Source of the DNA: Grosmannia clavigera kw1407
Lineage: Eukaryota > Ascomycota > Sordariomycetes > Ophiostomatales > Ophiostomataceae
DNA: 64,000 nt
Direction of reading: 5' to 3'
NCBI RefSeq assembly: GCF_000143105.1
Contig: NW_014040560.1
Location: 1,240,001 to 1,304,000, forward strand
The notes under the pieces were generated by a model. It saw only the letters and a list, made by a program, of their open reading frames with translations, had not been told where the DNA came from and did not search any database. Of this stretch, positions 11,723-23,700 are shown piece by piece. Position numbers and translations under genes: made by a program. Each line of letters begins with the position of its first letter. Position 1 is the first letter of the stretch.

Positions 11723-12894
11723 TTACAAGATGACCTTGTGTGTGGTCTTCTTCTCGGCCTCCTCGCCGAAGACGTCAATGTCCCACGATGGCTTGTCTGT
11801 GTTTGTCAGGTTTGTCAGCATTCGTCCAGCAGCACGGTACCTGGAAGCTGAGACGACGTACAGGAAACAGGAATATTGAAGCGCTTCGGCTGCGCGCCCA
11901 GCTTGTTCAGCGCAGTGACGGCTTCGGCGTCCAGCTCGATCTCCTGGAAGTTCTCCAGGATGCGGGCGGCCTTGACGGACTTGGGGATGACGCTGTGGCC
12001 GCCAATCTGGGACCAGGCGAGGATAACCTGGGCGGGCGTGATGGTCTTGGACTGTGCCTTGGACAGGCGGTCGGCCACGGCCTTGATTTCGTCGTTGGCC
12101 ACGAGCAGCGGCAGGCCCTCGGAGTTGTTGCCAAAGGCCGAGTAGGCCGTGATGTGGATGTTCTTCTCGGCGCTGTACTTGACGAGGTCGAGGACCTGCA
12201 GTCGCGGGTGGCGCTCGACCTGGTTGACGGCCGGCGTGATACCGGTTGCCTTGATGATGGTCTCGAGCTGCTCAATGTTGAAGTTGGCCACGCCGACGCT
12301 GCGAACCTTGGACTTGGGCAGCTTGGTCACGGCTGTGCGGTCAGAACGTCGCTCGAGACAGAGATAGACAAGAGGAACACCCAGACATACCCTTCCACGT
12401 GTCCACAATGGAGACGCTCTCTAGCAGGGCAGCTTTGCTGTTGTCCTTGGGGTCGACGGGGAACAGGTTCTCGCCGCGAGCAAAGGCAACCGGCCAGTGG
12501 ATGAGGTAGAGCTGAGAGGTCAGAGTGAGAAAATGACAAGCACAAAAAGGACGACAATAGCACTCACGTCAAGGTAATCCAGCTCCAGCTCGGCCAGAGT
12601 GTCGTCGAGAGCAGCCTCAACGTCATCCGGGTGGTGCTTGTTGTTCCACAGCTTGGACGTGATGAAGATGTCCTCGCGCTTAAGGCCGGGCACCTCGGCC
12701 AGGGCCTTCTTGATGCCCTGGGCCACCTCGGCCTGGTTTTGGTAGATCTTGGCGAGATCGAGGTGGCGGTAGCCGACCTTGAGCGCCTCGTAGACGCCGG
12801 CAGACACCTCACCCGGAGCAGCTTGCCAGGTACCGTAGCCTAGCTGTGGGATCTTGTGGCCGGAGCTCAACGTCGTCGTCTTTCCCTGAGACAT
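11723..12894 (-). CDS. aldo/keto reductase
   Basis: NAD(P)H-dependent reductase of aldehydes or ketones, AKR superfamily (xylose/glycerol-aldehyde reductase-like); substrate not determinable. Exons on the minus strand: 12894-12568, 12511-12391, 12332-11862, 11796-11723, giving 330 residues. The catalytic tetrad is complete: Asp46 and Tyr51 (HLDLAKIY), Lys81 (ITSKLW), His114 (LIHWP). The late nucleotide-binding motif VIPKSVKAARILEN is present. The short last exon restores a family-type C-terminus (YKPSWDIDVFGEE). ATG 12894 gives the usual AKR N-terminus. An in-frame ATG at 13074 would add a 60-residue Arg/Ser/Pro-rich extension, but that stretch is a pyrimidine-rich leader, so I prefer the shorter form. 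It converges with the MFS gene, 126 bp away. Confidence 0.92.
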
Positions 12895-13381
12895 GGTGGC
12901 AAATGTATGGTGCTGAAAGGCAGTTAAAATGCGAATCGATGGAGATTGAATGGAGTGAGGAGAGTGAAGATGGAAGAAGAGAGAGCAAGGAGGGGCACGA
13001 GGAGGGGTCCTAATGAAAGTCGGAAAGCTTTTCGCACTTGGTAAGTGACGTAGGATTGTCCGAAATTGAGCCATCTGCTTGGTAATGTGCGTGTAGTGCC
13101 GATGGACACCGAAGTCGGTGGCGTGCTCTGTTCATGACAGCAAGCTTCCGGCCGTTGAATCCTTTTTCCCACATTGCAAGATTTAGGACTTTGTTGAGTA
13201 ATCGCGGTGGTCCAAATCGGCTAAATCGAGATTGGGCTAAAAATGCGAGGAGAGCCGCATTTAGTCACGTGACTCTTCCGATAAGAAGCTGTTGAAGTGG
13301 GGACTTCTGCGTAGGAGTTCGTGAGCCAAAATGTCGACGCGATCACGAGAGATGTAGACGACAACGCATTCCTGCACAAAC
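12895..13381. promoter_or_regulatory. divergent promoter region, aldo/keto reductase and SWC2
   Basis: Compact shared upstream region. On the minus strand, 12940-13015 is pyrimidine-rich (read as GA-rich on the plus strand), consistent with the leader of the reductase gene. No other gene is seen. Confidence 0.45.
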
Positions 13382-16026
13382 ATGGCCGCCGCATCGGGAA
13401 TCGACGCGCGGCCGTCTGCTGAGACGATGGCCGATACGGAGATGTCGGAGCTGTCGAGCCTCTCAGACCCGGGCAGTGAGAGCAGCAGCAGCGACGACAG
13501 CGACTCGGAGAAGATGAGCAAATCCAAGGCGCCCGCCGAGAAGATCGAATGGCTGGCCACAGGACGGGCACGGCGGACGACAGCAGGCAACCGTATGAAG
13601 AGCCTTCTGGCGAGCATGGGTGCGTCGGCTGGCGGGGTGGCTGCTGGCGACGGTGGAGGCGGCAATGATTCGGACCTGGAGCTTCTGTTTGCCGAGGACG
13701 AAGACGACGACGGCTGGTCTCTAGACGAGAAGGACAAGGGCGGAGGCGACGACGAAGATGACGATGAAGACGATGACGATGACGATGACGGGAGCCGGAC
13801 GGGCGGTGGCGTTGTCCGCGGGAATGACGACGACGACGGCTCAGACATGCACATGGACTCGAGCGGGGACGACGAGGACGACGAGGACGACGGTGGCGGC
13901 AGTGGCGGTGGAGGTGCGGACAATCTGGCAGGCGAGCGGGAGCTGGAGAGGCGGGAGCGAGAGCGGAAGCTGGCGGCACGCAAGCGACGAGCCCAGGCAG
14001 CCATTCCGGCACGTTTCCGCAAAAAGGTGCGCATCGCCGGAGGGGGCGACCAGACGACGACAGTCGCGACGACAACACCGACAACGACGACACCGACCGA
14101 GTCTGCGGCAGCAGCCCGACGACGCAAGAAGAGCGAGCGCACCAGTTGGCTGCCGTCGGTGACGGACGCGCCGACACGTTCGTCTGCGCGGGCGACCACG
14201 CGCATCAGCAAGGAGCAGCTGCACCAGCAGATGGCTGAGCGCGAGCGGCGACGCGTGCGCCAGCTGGCCGTCATGGCCAAGAAGCAGCAGCGCGCCGAGG
14301 CCAACCGGAAGCCGCCGCTGACTCAGGCGCAGCGGCTGGCGGCGGCGGCCGTCGTCGAGCAGACCAACACGCGCAGCCTCAACACGTGGGAGGAGGCCGA
14401 AAAGCTGCGCGAGGCCGACCGTGCCGCCAAGCTGGCCGCCATGTACAACCGCACGCTCGAGGGGCCGGTCGTGACGTTTTGGAGCGGCATCGTCGAGCTG
14501 GCGCTCGGTGCGGCTGGCACTGGTGATGGTGGAGGCAGCAGCGGTCAGGATGGGCACAGCGGCCAGAATAGCCTGCTGCTCAGACACGCTGGCCGCATGG
14601 TCTCAATCGAGGAGAAGGCACCGCGCAAGAAACGACAGACGGCCGCGGCAAAGGAGGCCGCGGCAAGAGAGGCCGCAGAAGCAAAAGCAGAGGCAGAAAA
14701 GGCGGAAATGGCGGAAAAGGTGGCCGAGGAAGAGGCAAGCAAGACGAAGACGGCCGAGACGACGACAGAGCATCCAGACAAGACAGCCGCACTTCAAGAC
14801 GAGAGCAGAGACAGCAAGGGAGAATCAGCCGAGGCAGACCAGCCGGTCAAGGACGGAAAGCCGCCAGAGACACTGTCAGAGACCCTGCCAGAAACCACAG
14901 AACCGGCCCAACCGACACGACTCGATGCCGAGTACAGCCAAGCCGTATTCATGCCGATCGACATGCCAACACCTCCCGAGGCCACCGCCGACACGCCCAT
15001 GTCCGATGCCGTTCCTCCTGTGCAGCCGATGTCGTCCCAAGACCCGTCGTCAGATGCACAACGACTGCCAGCAGCAGAGAAGCCGATGCCCGTGCCAGAA
15101 CCTCTGGCAGTGCCACTTGTCCCCGATGGCGCTCAGCCTGTCGTGCTGCCCTCACCATCACAAGCGGCTCCGTCCCTGTCCGAGGCAGATACCAAACCTG
15201 ACGTGCAGGCCACTGCGCAGGCAACCATGCCACTACCTCCCGTCCCTCCGGCCAGCTCACCTGCCAAGGAGCCGATGACACCATCTGCCGACAAAGACCA
15301 AGTGCAGCCGCCGCCAGACCAGCAGGATGGCGCATCTGCTGCTGCAGCCGACATTGACGGACGCATCACGCGCACCTGCATCGTGCTGCAAAACTTTGAC
15401 GAGGACGCGCTCAAGGACAGGCAGGTGCAGATGCAGGTTCTGTTTGGCCGGCGGATGGCCAAGATTGGAAGTACGTTTCCTCTCGCTCGTGTTCCTCTCC
15501 CGTTTCTGTCCCGTCTGCTGACCGTCTAGAACCGGCGCAAGCACCGCTCTGCAGCATCACCGGCTACCCTGCGCGCTACCGGGACGTGCAGACGGGCCTG
15601 CCGTTCTATAACAGCTACGCCTACAAGGAGATCCGGAAGCTGGTCCGCGGCGATTACCGGTGGAGCCGACTGGTCGGCGCTTGGGCTGGGCCGGGTGTGG
15701 CATGCGCAGCCGCCGGCGTGCCCGACGGCTTCCTGGACGCGAGCAAGGTCAAGAAGAAGGGCCTGAATGGCGATCAGGCTAGCCGGACCGTTGGCGACGA
15801 GACGGGCGGCAAGACGGACGACAAACCGGATGGCAAAACGGATCAGGCTAAAACGGACGTGCCCGAGACGACGGACAAAACGGACAAAACGGACAGATCG
15901 GCCGAGGCACCGCAGCCTAAACAGGAGGTCCAGGACGCGGCTGCGCCCACAAGCACTGGCGCCGATCCTGCTCCTGCAACCACGGCACAGACAGACGGAG
16001 CCCTGTCTGTCCTAGACGCGATGTGA
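13382..16026 (+). CDS. swc2: SWR1 chromatin-remodelling complex subunit Swc2/Vps72 (YL1)
   Basis: Histone H2A.Z-binding subunit of SWR1, acting in the nucleus to help deposit H2A.Z. Exons 13382-15470 and 15530-16026 (59-nt intron) give 861 residues. The N-terminal YL1 domain (about residues 50-330) starts with the family pattern RARRTTAGNRM. It includes long acidic Asp/Glu runs used for histone binding and an Arg-rich part around RISKEQLHQQM. An Ala/Glu/Lys helix and a Pro/Thr-rich linker follow at about 410-670. The YL1_C motif (CSITGYPARYRDVQTGLPF...YAYKEIRKL) falls just after the intron at about 702-735. The C-terminal 100 residues are low-complexity Lys/Thr/Asp repeats. It is longer than yeast Swc2 because of the linkers. 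The first ATG was used. Confidence 0.93.
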
Positions 16027-16957
16027 GATAAGATAGAATTACGATACCAGAATAGACTCCACGACAAAAACAGGTGTTTATTGGGGGATAGGAGAAAGTC
16101 TACCAATGAAACTAGAGGAACCCCCTTCAACTCCCGCGACCAATTTCCCCTCGTATCCTTGATATGCCAGGCCAATAGAAAGGGCCCAAGACGGAAAACA
16201 GGAACAGGACTGGGGCACGGGAGGAGCACAGACGGCAATGATGTGTAGAAAGAAAATTATAAGCCAAATGAGTCCCCCCAAATCCTATTATCGCCGGCCA
16301 GCCTGGAAAAAACAAGTCCGCTTATATCATCTGCTTCATGCTCTCTCCCACCGAAGTCACAGGCGCTCCATCTAGCATTAGTTGTCATGCACAAAGAAAA
16401 AGAGAGCGACACAGAAGCAGAAAGCCCTCCAGACGATTGAACAGTATTTGTATTGTCTCCTGCCGTCCTCCTAGATAGCAGCGTCCAGTCATGCTATCTT
16501 GGGCAACCCGAAGCGCTAAGCTTGGCGCGATTCGACCGTCAGTCGCGCTACATAGCGAGTCAGGCTCACCAACAGGCACCAATGCTAGCACCAACGCCGT
16601 AGCGCTGAAGCCCGTCCGTCTTCTCTGTTGATGTTGCGTCGTCTGCCGATCCGGTTGGTCCACCCAAGAGACAGAGGCCTGCAGCATCACCTCATCACTC
16701 ATAGGAAACCAGACTCGGCCAAAACCCTATTATTCAAAACAGAGCTTAGATTAGCAGCGTGACCTTGTTTTTAATCCTTCCCCATCTATTTCAAGGCCAG
16801 GGGGTCGCGACGCGGCATGTGATTGTGGATACATTTGAACATGAGTGCACGAGTCACACATACTCTCACGCCACCACAGAAGGGAAAGGGAATGGTAAAA
16901 AACGGTGTAGAAAAGTCCTGAGCTGCTAGCAGCCTCTATAGCTGTGCCGATCATCCC
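16027..16957. other. convergent intergenic region, SWC2 and CDC25
   Basis: No gene is seen; short ORFs here lack family similarity or splice-supported extension. It is probably the 3' flanks of the two genes. Confidence 0.5.
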
Positions 16958-19900
16958 TTATTGCTGCTGGTGTAGCATTCGAGCTACCGTCACATACCTC
17001 ACTATCTTCTCGTCCTCGCGTTCACGAGGTTCTACTTGCAAGCTCTTGTCGTACATCTCGTGCACGTCGCCCGCAGCCTGCATGTTACTCAAAATGTAGT
17101 CTTGCAGCTCAGACACCGGCTGCAGCAGGTATGCCACGTTCTGGTATTGCTGGATGTCGCGGATCACCTCCGCCGTCTTGGCTCGCTTCGCAAAGTTGAT
17201 CAGGTTCGTCTTCTTGATAATGGACGGAATGCCGTCCTCGATAAACGTGAGGTCCGTCAGATAAACACCTGTGTGGCACCTTGTTAGCAGACCAACCGCG
17301 ATGCCCTCTAGGTCCAAACCAGCCGGAACGCCTTACCAAAAAAGGGAATACAGGGTGGGTTTGCGACATGCAAAGCCTCTCTGTACTCGCCAAAGTTCTT
17401 CGTGCTAGCCATCAATTTCCGCATGCTCTCTAGGGTCGCTTGTGATTTCTGGGGCACAATGTCCCATGTCCGCTTGAGACGCGCGATAGGCGCCGTACCA
17501 AGTGCCGAAATAATTGACGTCAACGTCGAAAAGTTGTTTAGTCCTCGGCATTTCTACACTTTGGTTAGCACGTGTCCCTCAGTCGGGGCTGAACAATTGA
17601 AAGGGGCAAGGACGCACGTCTGCAACAGCGACGAAGTGCTTGATGACAACCACCCGCTTCTTCACATCCGTCTGTGCCAGGATCATCTCCGCCACCCAGT
17701 TAGTCATCTGGTTGGAGTGAAGAATCAGGGCCTTGACGTTTGGCGCCGGCTCTGGCTCCCCCTCGCCAACCTTCTTCTGCCAGGTCTTGTTGAGGCATTC
17801 CGTCGGCTTGATCTTGCCATAGAGACGAGACTCGATAATCGTCAACTGCCGCGCAAATTCCGTCACGTCAATGTCGAGGAACTTGAGCTTCTTCATGTTC
17901 TTCGGCATGATCGGCGAGGGGGTGTTCTGGTTCAGCGTCTGAATCAGGCGTCTAGCACCAGAATCCTTGCCGTTAAGCCGTTGGTCCAGCACTGCCATAA
18001 GCGGCGCAGAACCGGGCGTCTCTGTCGACTTGACCGTGTCCCGCGCAAATGCGTACACGGCCATAATGAGCTGCTTCGTCTCCTCCAGGCTCACGTCCTC
18101 CATCCAGAAGTTGTCGAACCAGTTCTTAATGATGTTGACCACACGGAATCGAATGAGCTTCTGCTTTCGGTCGCGCCACTGCTCGCTCTCGCCCGATGTC
18201 AGGCCTTCTGGCGGCTGGATGCTGAACCGCTTCACCAGAAGCTCAAATAACTCCCGCGCCGAGGTGAAAGACCGGTAGGTCAGTAGGAAGGTATTGTTGA
18301 AGCTGGAGTCGAGCTTGTCGTGGCGGGTAAGCTGCTCCACCAGCGCAAAGAGAGAACCGCCCTTGACCTGGGGAGGCTGTGCCTTCAGATCCCAAGAGAT
18401 ATCATTTTCGTAGTCAAGTCGCAAAAAGTCCGGAATTTCGTCGCCCATAGCCTGGGGCGATGGATCCTCACCAAGCAACTTCTTCAGCTTCGAGTAATCG
18501 CCAGCCTTGCGGTAAGTTTGAGGCGGCGAGTCCAAGCCTTCGGAGTAAGATTGCGAATGCATGACCGTAGGGCGAGAACCAATGCCTCGGGACTCGGTCC
18601 TTTGATGAATCACTGTTGCTGCAGAGCTCATTGAACTGATAGACGGTGCAATGGTCGAGCCCGAGGACATGTAGGGTCCCGACTCGTCGCGACGCATTGA
18701 TTCGCGTGACATCATGTGGTCTTCACGAGCCTGCATCTCGGCCCTTTGCTGCAGGTTTATCTGTACCTGCTCGGACAGGAGCTGCAGCGAGAAGCCGATG
18801 TGGGATGAGTTCGTCTCAAGAGCCCGAGCACACTGTCGTACGTATTCCAGGCGGTTTTCCAGCGCCTCGCCACGAACCTCTGCCCACTCGTCGGCCAACG
18901 GTCCTGCGACAGCCTGGCAGCCAAGAATAAGGTCGGAGATGTTATCGTACAGACTCTGTTTGTTCGCGCTGAAGTCGCCAAGTTGCGGGGTCTGGAAGCT
19001 GTTACCGAGAACAGACAGGTCGATCGATTCGATCATGGCTATCCACGGCTTGAACATTTCCAACACCTTCCCACCAGCTATGCAGACATTGTTACCAATG
19101 ACTTCGTGCTTGAACGGCGTCACAATCTTGTCCGTCATGGTAAGGTATTTGTCCAGCTCACGGATGCTTGATACAAGCATGCGCTTCGACTCGTCCAGCC
19201 GCTCCAATAACTTGCCGTCCAGAGTGGCAGTTGGCTCGGTTGTGCCCTCGTCGTCATCGAGAAAGTTGGATGTGATGGGATCGCTAAGCCCCAGAGAGTT
19301 ATTTTGCCAGCCGCCACCCGTACTGCTTCCAATGATAAATCCTGGGAACAGGCGGGGAATTTCTTCCCCTCGTTGCTGGCGGGCAACCTCGACGTAGCTG
19401 TAAACGCCCGAGAGAACACCATCGGCTTCCTGGAGACACTTTTGCACAGACTCGGCATTCGGCCAATCCGCAGCAGCAATGTGAGACGAGATAACAAGCT
19501 TGGAGAACTTCGACATCATATCCCGGAAGTGGGGGTACAATGCCTTGTTTGTGGAGATAATGGATGGTTGGCCCGAATGGTTGTCGGTGGTTCCAGACCC
19601 AGCGGCAAGAAGGAGGCGCAAGTGATCTGAGATGTCCTCGGCACGCGCTACATATTCGGAGCGGTTATTAGACGTGATGGCGTCACGGTAGCGATCAATG
19701 GAGTCCCGCATGCTGTTCACGAGCCGGCTCCAGGACAGAGACTTTACTGTGCCGTCGTCGAAAAACGAGCGAGGAATGGCGGTGGCAGTTGGCAGGGGGA
19801 AAGCTGCCGATGTAAAAGAGGTCGCCGACGCTATTATGGGCGTCTGGGTGAGGGGGATGTGCGGGCCATTGAAGACATCACCACCAGCATAGCCGGCTGA

Positions 19901-20721
19901 TACATTTCTTCCTCGGGTGGGGGAATGCCCGTTCAATGAGTCCATTGACACGGTAGGAGAGATGCCATCCCTGGTGAAAGAACGGCTGTTGTTGCGAAGC
20001 TGATGAACCAGTTAATGGAAGACAGATCGAGAGCATGGAAGTATTCGGGACAGGCAATACGTACAATGGAACTTCTGGATCCCATCAAGAGAGATTCGCC
20101 CTCCATTTCGGATGCGGAATTCGCGTCCGAGTCTTCGTCCTCGTTCTGTGTGAGCCCTCTCGCCATCAGCTCGGGGGGCGGCCGAGTCCGCTCGGGGATG
20201 TTGATGTTCATGCGATCGCGTGGACCGCTCTCGGCAATCTGTGTCGGCGACTCAAGCGGCAATTCCATGCAACTCTCGCCGGTCATGGTGTTGTAGTAAA
20301 ACAGTCGGCCGTCGAGCGTTGCTTGTGGTATCCAATAGTCGGCACCAGACCGGCTCACGTTGGAGTCGGTTCCCTCCAGAGGAAGATTGGTGAGATCGTC
20401 GGCTTCATCGTCGTCATCGTCAAAGCCTTCCTCGTAGACATCCTCCTCCATGTCTTCGTCCACGTGATCGGCCACGCCGACGCCATTTTGCTCGGACTCT
20501 GGCAGCTCGTCTGCGCTGGTGATCAGCTGGCAATAGTTGCTTGGAAACCAGCCGCGGACACCGTTAATAACGCCGTCCCACCAGCCGCTTTCCAGCTGGG
20601 TGATGACTTGGATGACATCGCCCTCGTGGAAACTCAGACTGGTTCGGTCGTCGGCTTCGTAGTCATATAATGCTCGGACATACATGGCGCCGGGCGGCGC
20701 CGTGCTCACTATGCCGTTCAT
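16958..20721 (-). CDS. cdc25: Ras guanine nucleotide exchange factor CDC25
   Basis: Activates Ras at the plasma membrane upstream of adenylate cyclase and MAPK signalling. Exons on the minus strand: 20721-20065, 19999-17618, 17553-17337, 17268-16958, giving 1188 residues. An SH3 domain lies at about 12-70 (ALYDYEADD, then GWWDGV and GWFPSNY). Acidic linkers follow. A WW-like segment lies at about 125-155 (DYWIPQATLDGRLFYYNTMTGE). A RasGEF N-terminal motif starts at about 750 (GGSLFALVEQLTRHDKLD), and the catalytic CDC25 homology domain is at about 930-1170, with VADKCRGLNNFST across an exon junction and IPFFGVYLTDLTFIEDG across another. Start: the first ATG in this frame. A CTTGCAG acceptor-like site at about 20743 suggests an upstream exon, so the N-terminus may be slightly longer. 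Confidence 0.94.
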
Positions 20722-23700
20722 CAGATCGGGCGGAAGCTGCAAGCAGCTGACAAGTGTGCAGGGGCTTTCGCAGATCTAGCTCGATTTGCAATCGTCGTCG
20801 AGCGTGGTTATTAACTGGTTGTGTCGGAAGGTGCCGTAAGTTGCGTCTTCTGACTCTGAGCTGCAGCCAAAACCACGGTATGCGTCATGAGCATTGTGTA
20901 CTCGCCACAACAGATTGCAGAGTAAAGGAGCCAGAGAAAGGGCAGAGAAAGAGATGTAGAAATAGAAGACAATGCAGAGAAGAGGGTATTCAGTAAGTTA
21001 AAAAAAAAAAAAAAATTCCGACCGCACCAGGGGCCGTGCAAAATCTCAAAGTCGTCTGGGTAGGGACAGTAGCAAAGGGGGCGGTGGCTGAAGGCGAAGT
21101 GAACGGAACGTGAAGAAGCACGCCGAGTAGCGAAAGAGAACGGTCGTGTATATCGGCTGCTCGTGAAGCGAGTCGCGGCCGAAGGCCTCGTCAGGGCAAA
21201 TTGGCAAGTGCGGGGCCCTGCAGAAGGCAAATGCTGCAGGCAGGACGGGCGAGATCTGGCCGTATGTGAATGGCTAGAGGACTGGACTGGCCGGCGGGTA
21301 GTCAGGGTGGCTGTTGCGACGAAAAAGGCCGCAATTCGTCCACGAGGAAGGGGAAGGATTATGTTTGCAGTAGAGAGAAAATACCGGCCACAGTGAATAA
21401 GGAGAAGCGGGCTGGTATTGCTTTCTTTTGGTCGTTCTTTATTAGGCCCCCTCACGTTTTTGGCCTCCCCCTTTTTTCGGCTCTCCTTGTCGTCGGTGCT
21501 CTCGATGCTCAGTCCACCCTGCGTATCGCCACCTTCTCTCCTGTCGCGTACGCCTTCCGTGTGCCGGCGATGGTTTGGAGTCTGGACGAGGAGATGGCAA
21601 AGATGTAGGAAATTGCAGAAAGCCGGCGGAGTCGCAGCCTATCTCGGGGCAGACGCTGAAGAAAGTCCAAAAAACTGGCCGGAGGACCAGAAAGGGCCAG
21701 GACCACACGCGGATGGGCGATTGGGCGATTGGGCGATGGGGGGCCCCGGGCGACCTTGCGTGCTACTGCAGTGCCTGGTTTATTGGGTATGTGCGGCAGC
21801 CGGCTGAGAGGGTGAGAGGGGCAAAATGAGGTGCCAGGATCGGTCAAGGCTGTTCGAGATCGAGACGGGGGAGGAAAACAAGGGATGAAGCTGCAGGATG
21901 CGCTATCTTTCTCGCGCTTTCTTCTTTTCAATCTTTCACTTCTTCTTGTCTGTGCTCCTGCCGTGTCCTGTGTCGCGTCCGGATTGAAGACCTGGAAATT
22001 CCCTTCTTCGAGTAGCAAAAAGAGGAAGGAACGAGTTACTGGGGAGGGGGCCTTGATCGGGGTGGGCACCACGTCAGGGAAAGGAGGGGCGGATGGCGTG
22101 TCTGTTTTGTGAGTGGGTAGAGACGGTGAGAGAGAGCATCTTAGCGTCGCTCTTGCGGCGCAATGTACTTTGTAAGGGATAGCTCACAGCGTTCTTCCCA
22201 GGCCCCAGGGTACGTTTTGGGGCCAGGCTCGCACTATCGCCTAGGCGTTTCAACAGCAGAAACGGTTTTCTCGACTTATGTAACCCCACCGGCACGCTTT
22301 ATCTCACTTCCTCTTCCCCTACCCGCGGCATATGATGCACAGCGCACGGCTCGCGATGCGCGCGATGTCGCCCATCGGGACGCTTCCTCTCCCTTCTGTA
22401 CTTTTTTTTTTCATTTGTTTTCTTCTTTCATTGCTTCTTGCTCTTCTTACCTCGCACGTCTGAGCTCCAACCAGCCAGGATCGCGCTACCCCTTCCTAGC
22501 GTTCCCTTGCCCATGATCGTCATTTCCCGAGGCTGGACGATCCCCAAACATTCTCCTCCGTCCATGCGAGGCAGACTTTCCAGAGGCTCCGTCTGTGTTA
22601 AGCAAATAACTATGTAAGCATTGCCGTCAATGTTAGGGCTGCTTGGCGACATCGGCGAAGGCCCGTATGCACAGTAACAAACTACTGATGTACTCTGTAC
22701 AGGCAGACCGCGAGCCTTGCATATGTAAAGATAGTATCTTACTCCGTAAAATACGAGCACCAAAAGCAACAGCTGGCCGGTCGACCAAGCTAAGGTCAAG
22801 CCAATGACGAGCCATCGTCCACGCGAACTCTAGCCTGATTTGGTGTCGGTCCCCCCAAGCCGACAGCTGTGTGTGCCATCGTGGCAGCATCTTGGGGAAT
22901 GAGAGTTGCTCTTTGTCCTGTTCCCCTGCGTTCTGATGCAGGACGTGCGGCTACTAAGGAAGGCTTTTCTCGTCCGAGCGCAAACTGCTGCTGTCTGCCA
23001 ATTGCCCGTCGGGCTCTAAAAAACTGCCTTCCTCCACGGTCGTAAAAGAAAGAGGCTGAGGTGGTATCATGTGTTTCCACCTTGACTTTTATCCACCTTT
23101 GCTGGCTTCTTTCAGATGTCCTCTTGTTCTGGTATCGTTCTTCGGCCCCTTCTCTCCGCCCCTCTTCTCCTCCCATCACTCCACGTATTGTCCCATCTCA
23201 CGTGGCTCGGCCAGCCCTTCAACCACACATTGAGATCGGCTCTCCTTTCTTTCTTCCCTCCTTTCTCACTTCCCGTCTTCATTGTTGCCTGATACCCGCA
23301 TGGTTATTGCGACTGTCAAGTCGGGGGCTGGAGAATAATGCAGAGTACTTGTCACCCGCTTCTCTGGATGCATTATCGGTGATACGGTTCGATCATAAAG
23401 CACAAATGGAACCACTTGTACGTCAGCCTCCCCCGCATACTACAAACACGGGCCGCCCGTCCGCGCGGGTGGAAAGCGGGTAGGAGGAGGGAGTGCCTCA
23501 TGTCGTCTCTTGGCCGCCCTCCTTCTGTTCGATAGCCCTTGCAGGTGCTATCTAAGGCTGCTGAAGCTGTGCGGTTGTGGGGAACAAGTCCTCGCGTTCA
23601 CATTCAATAGTTTGGATCAAGGCGCTCCAGTTGGTAGTGACATCTCCGCTTGCTAAATCTGTATGATGGGAAGTCGACATGTCCAATATGTGCATCACGA

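Noticed and set aside
13261..14304. 347-codon and neighbouring long minus-strand ORFs antisense to SWC2
   Set aside because: Ser- and Pro-rich translations are the complement of Asp/Glu-rich SWC2 codons; no independent evidence of a gene.
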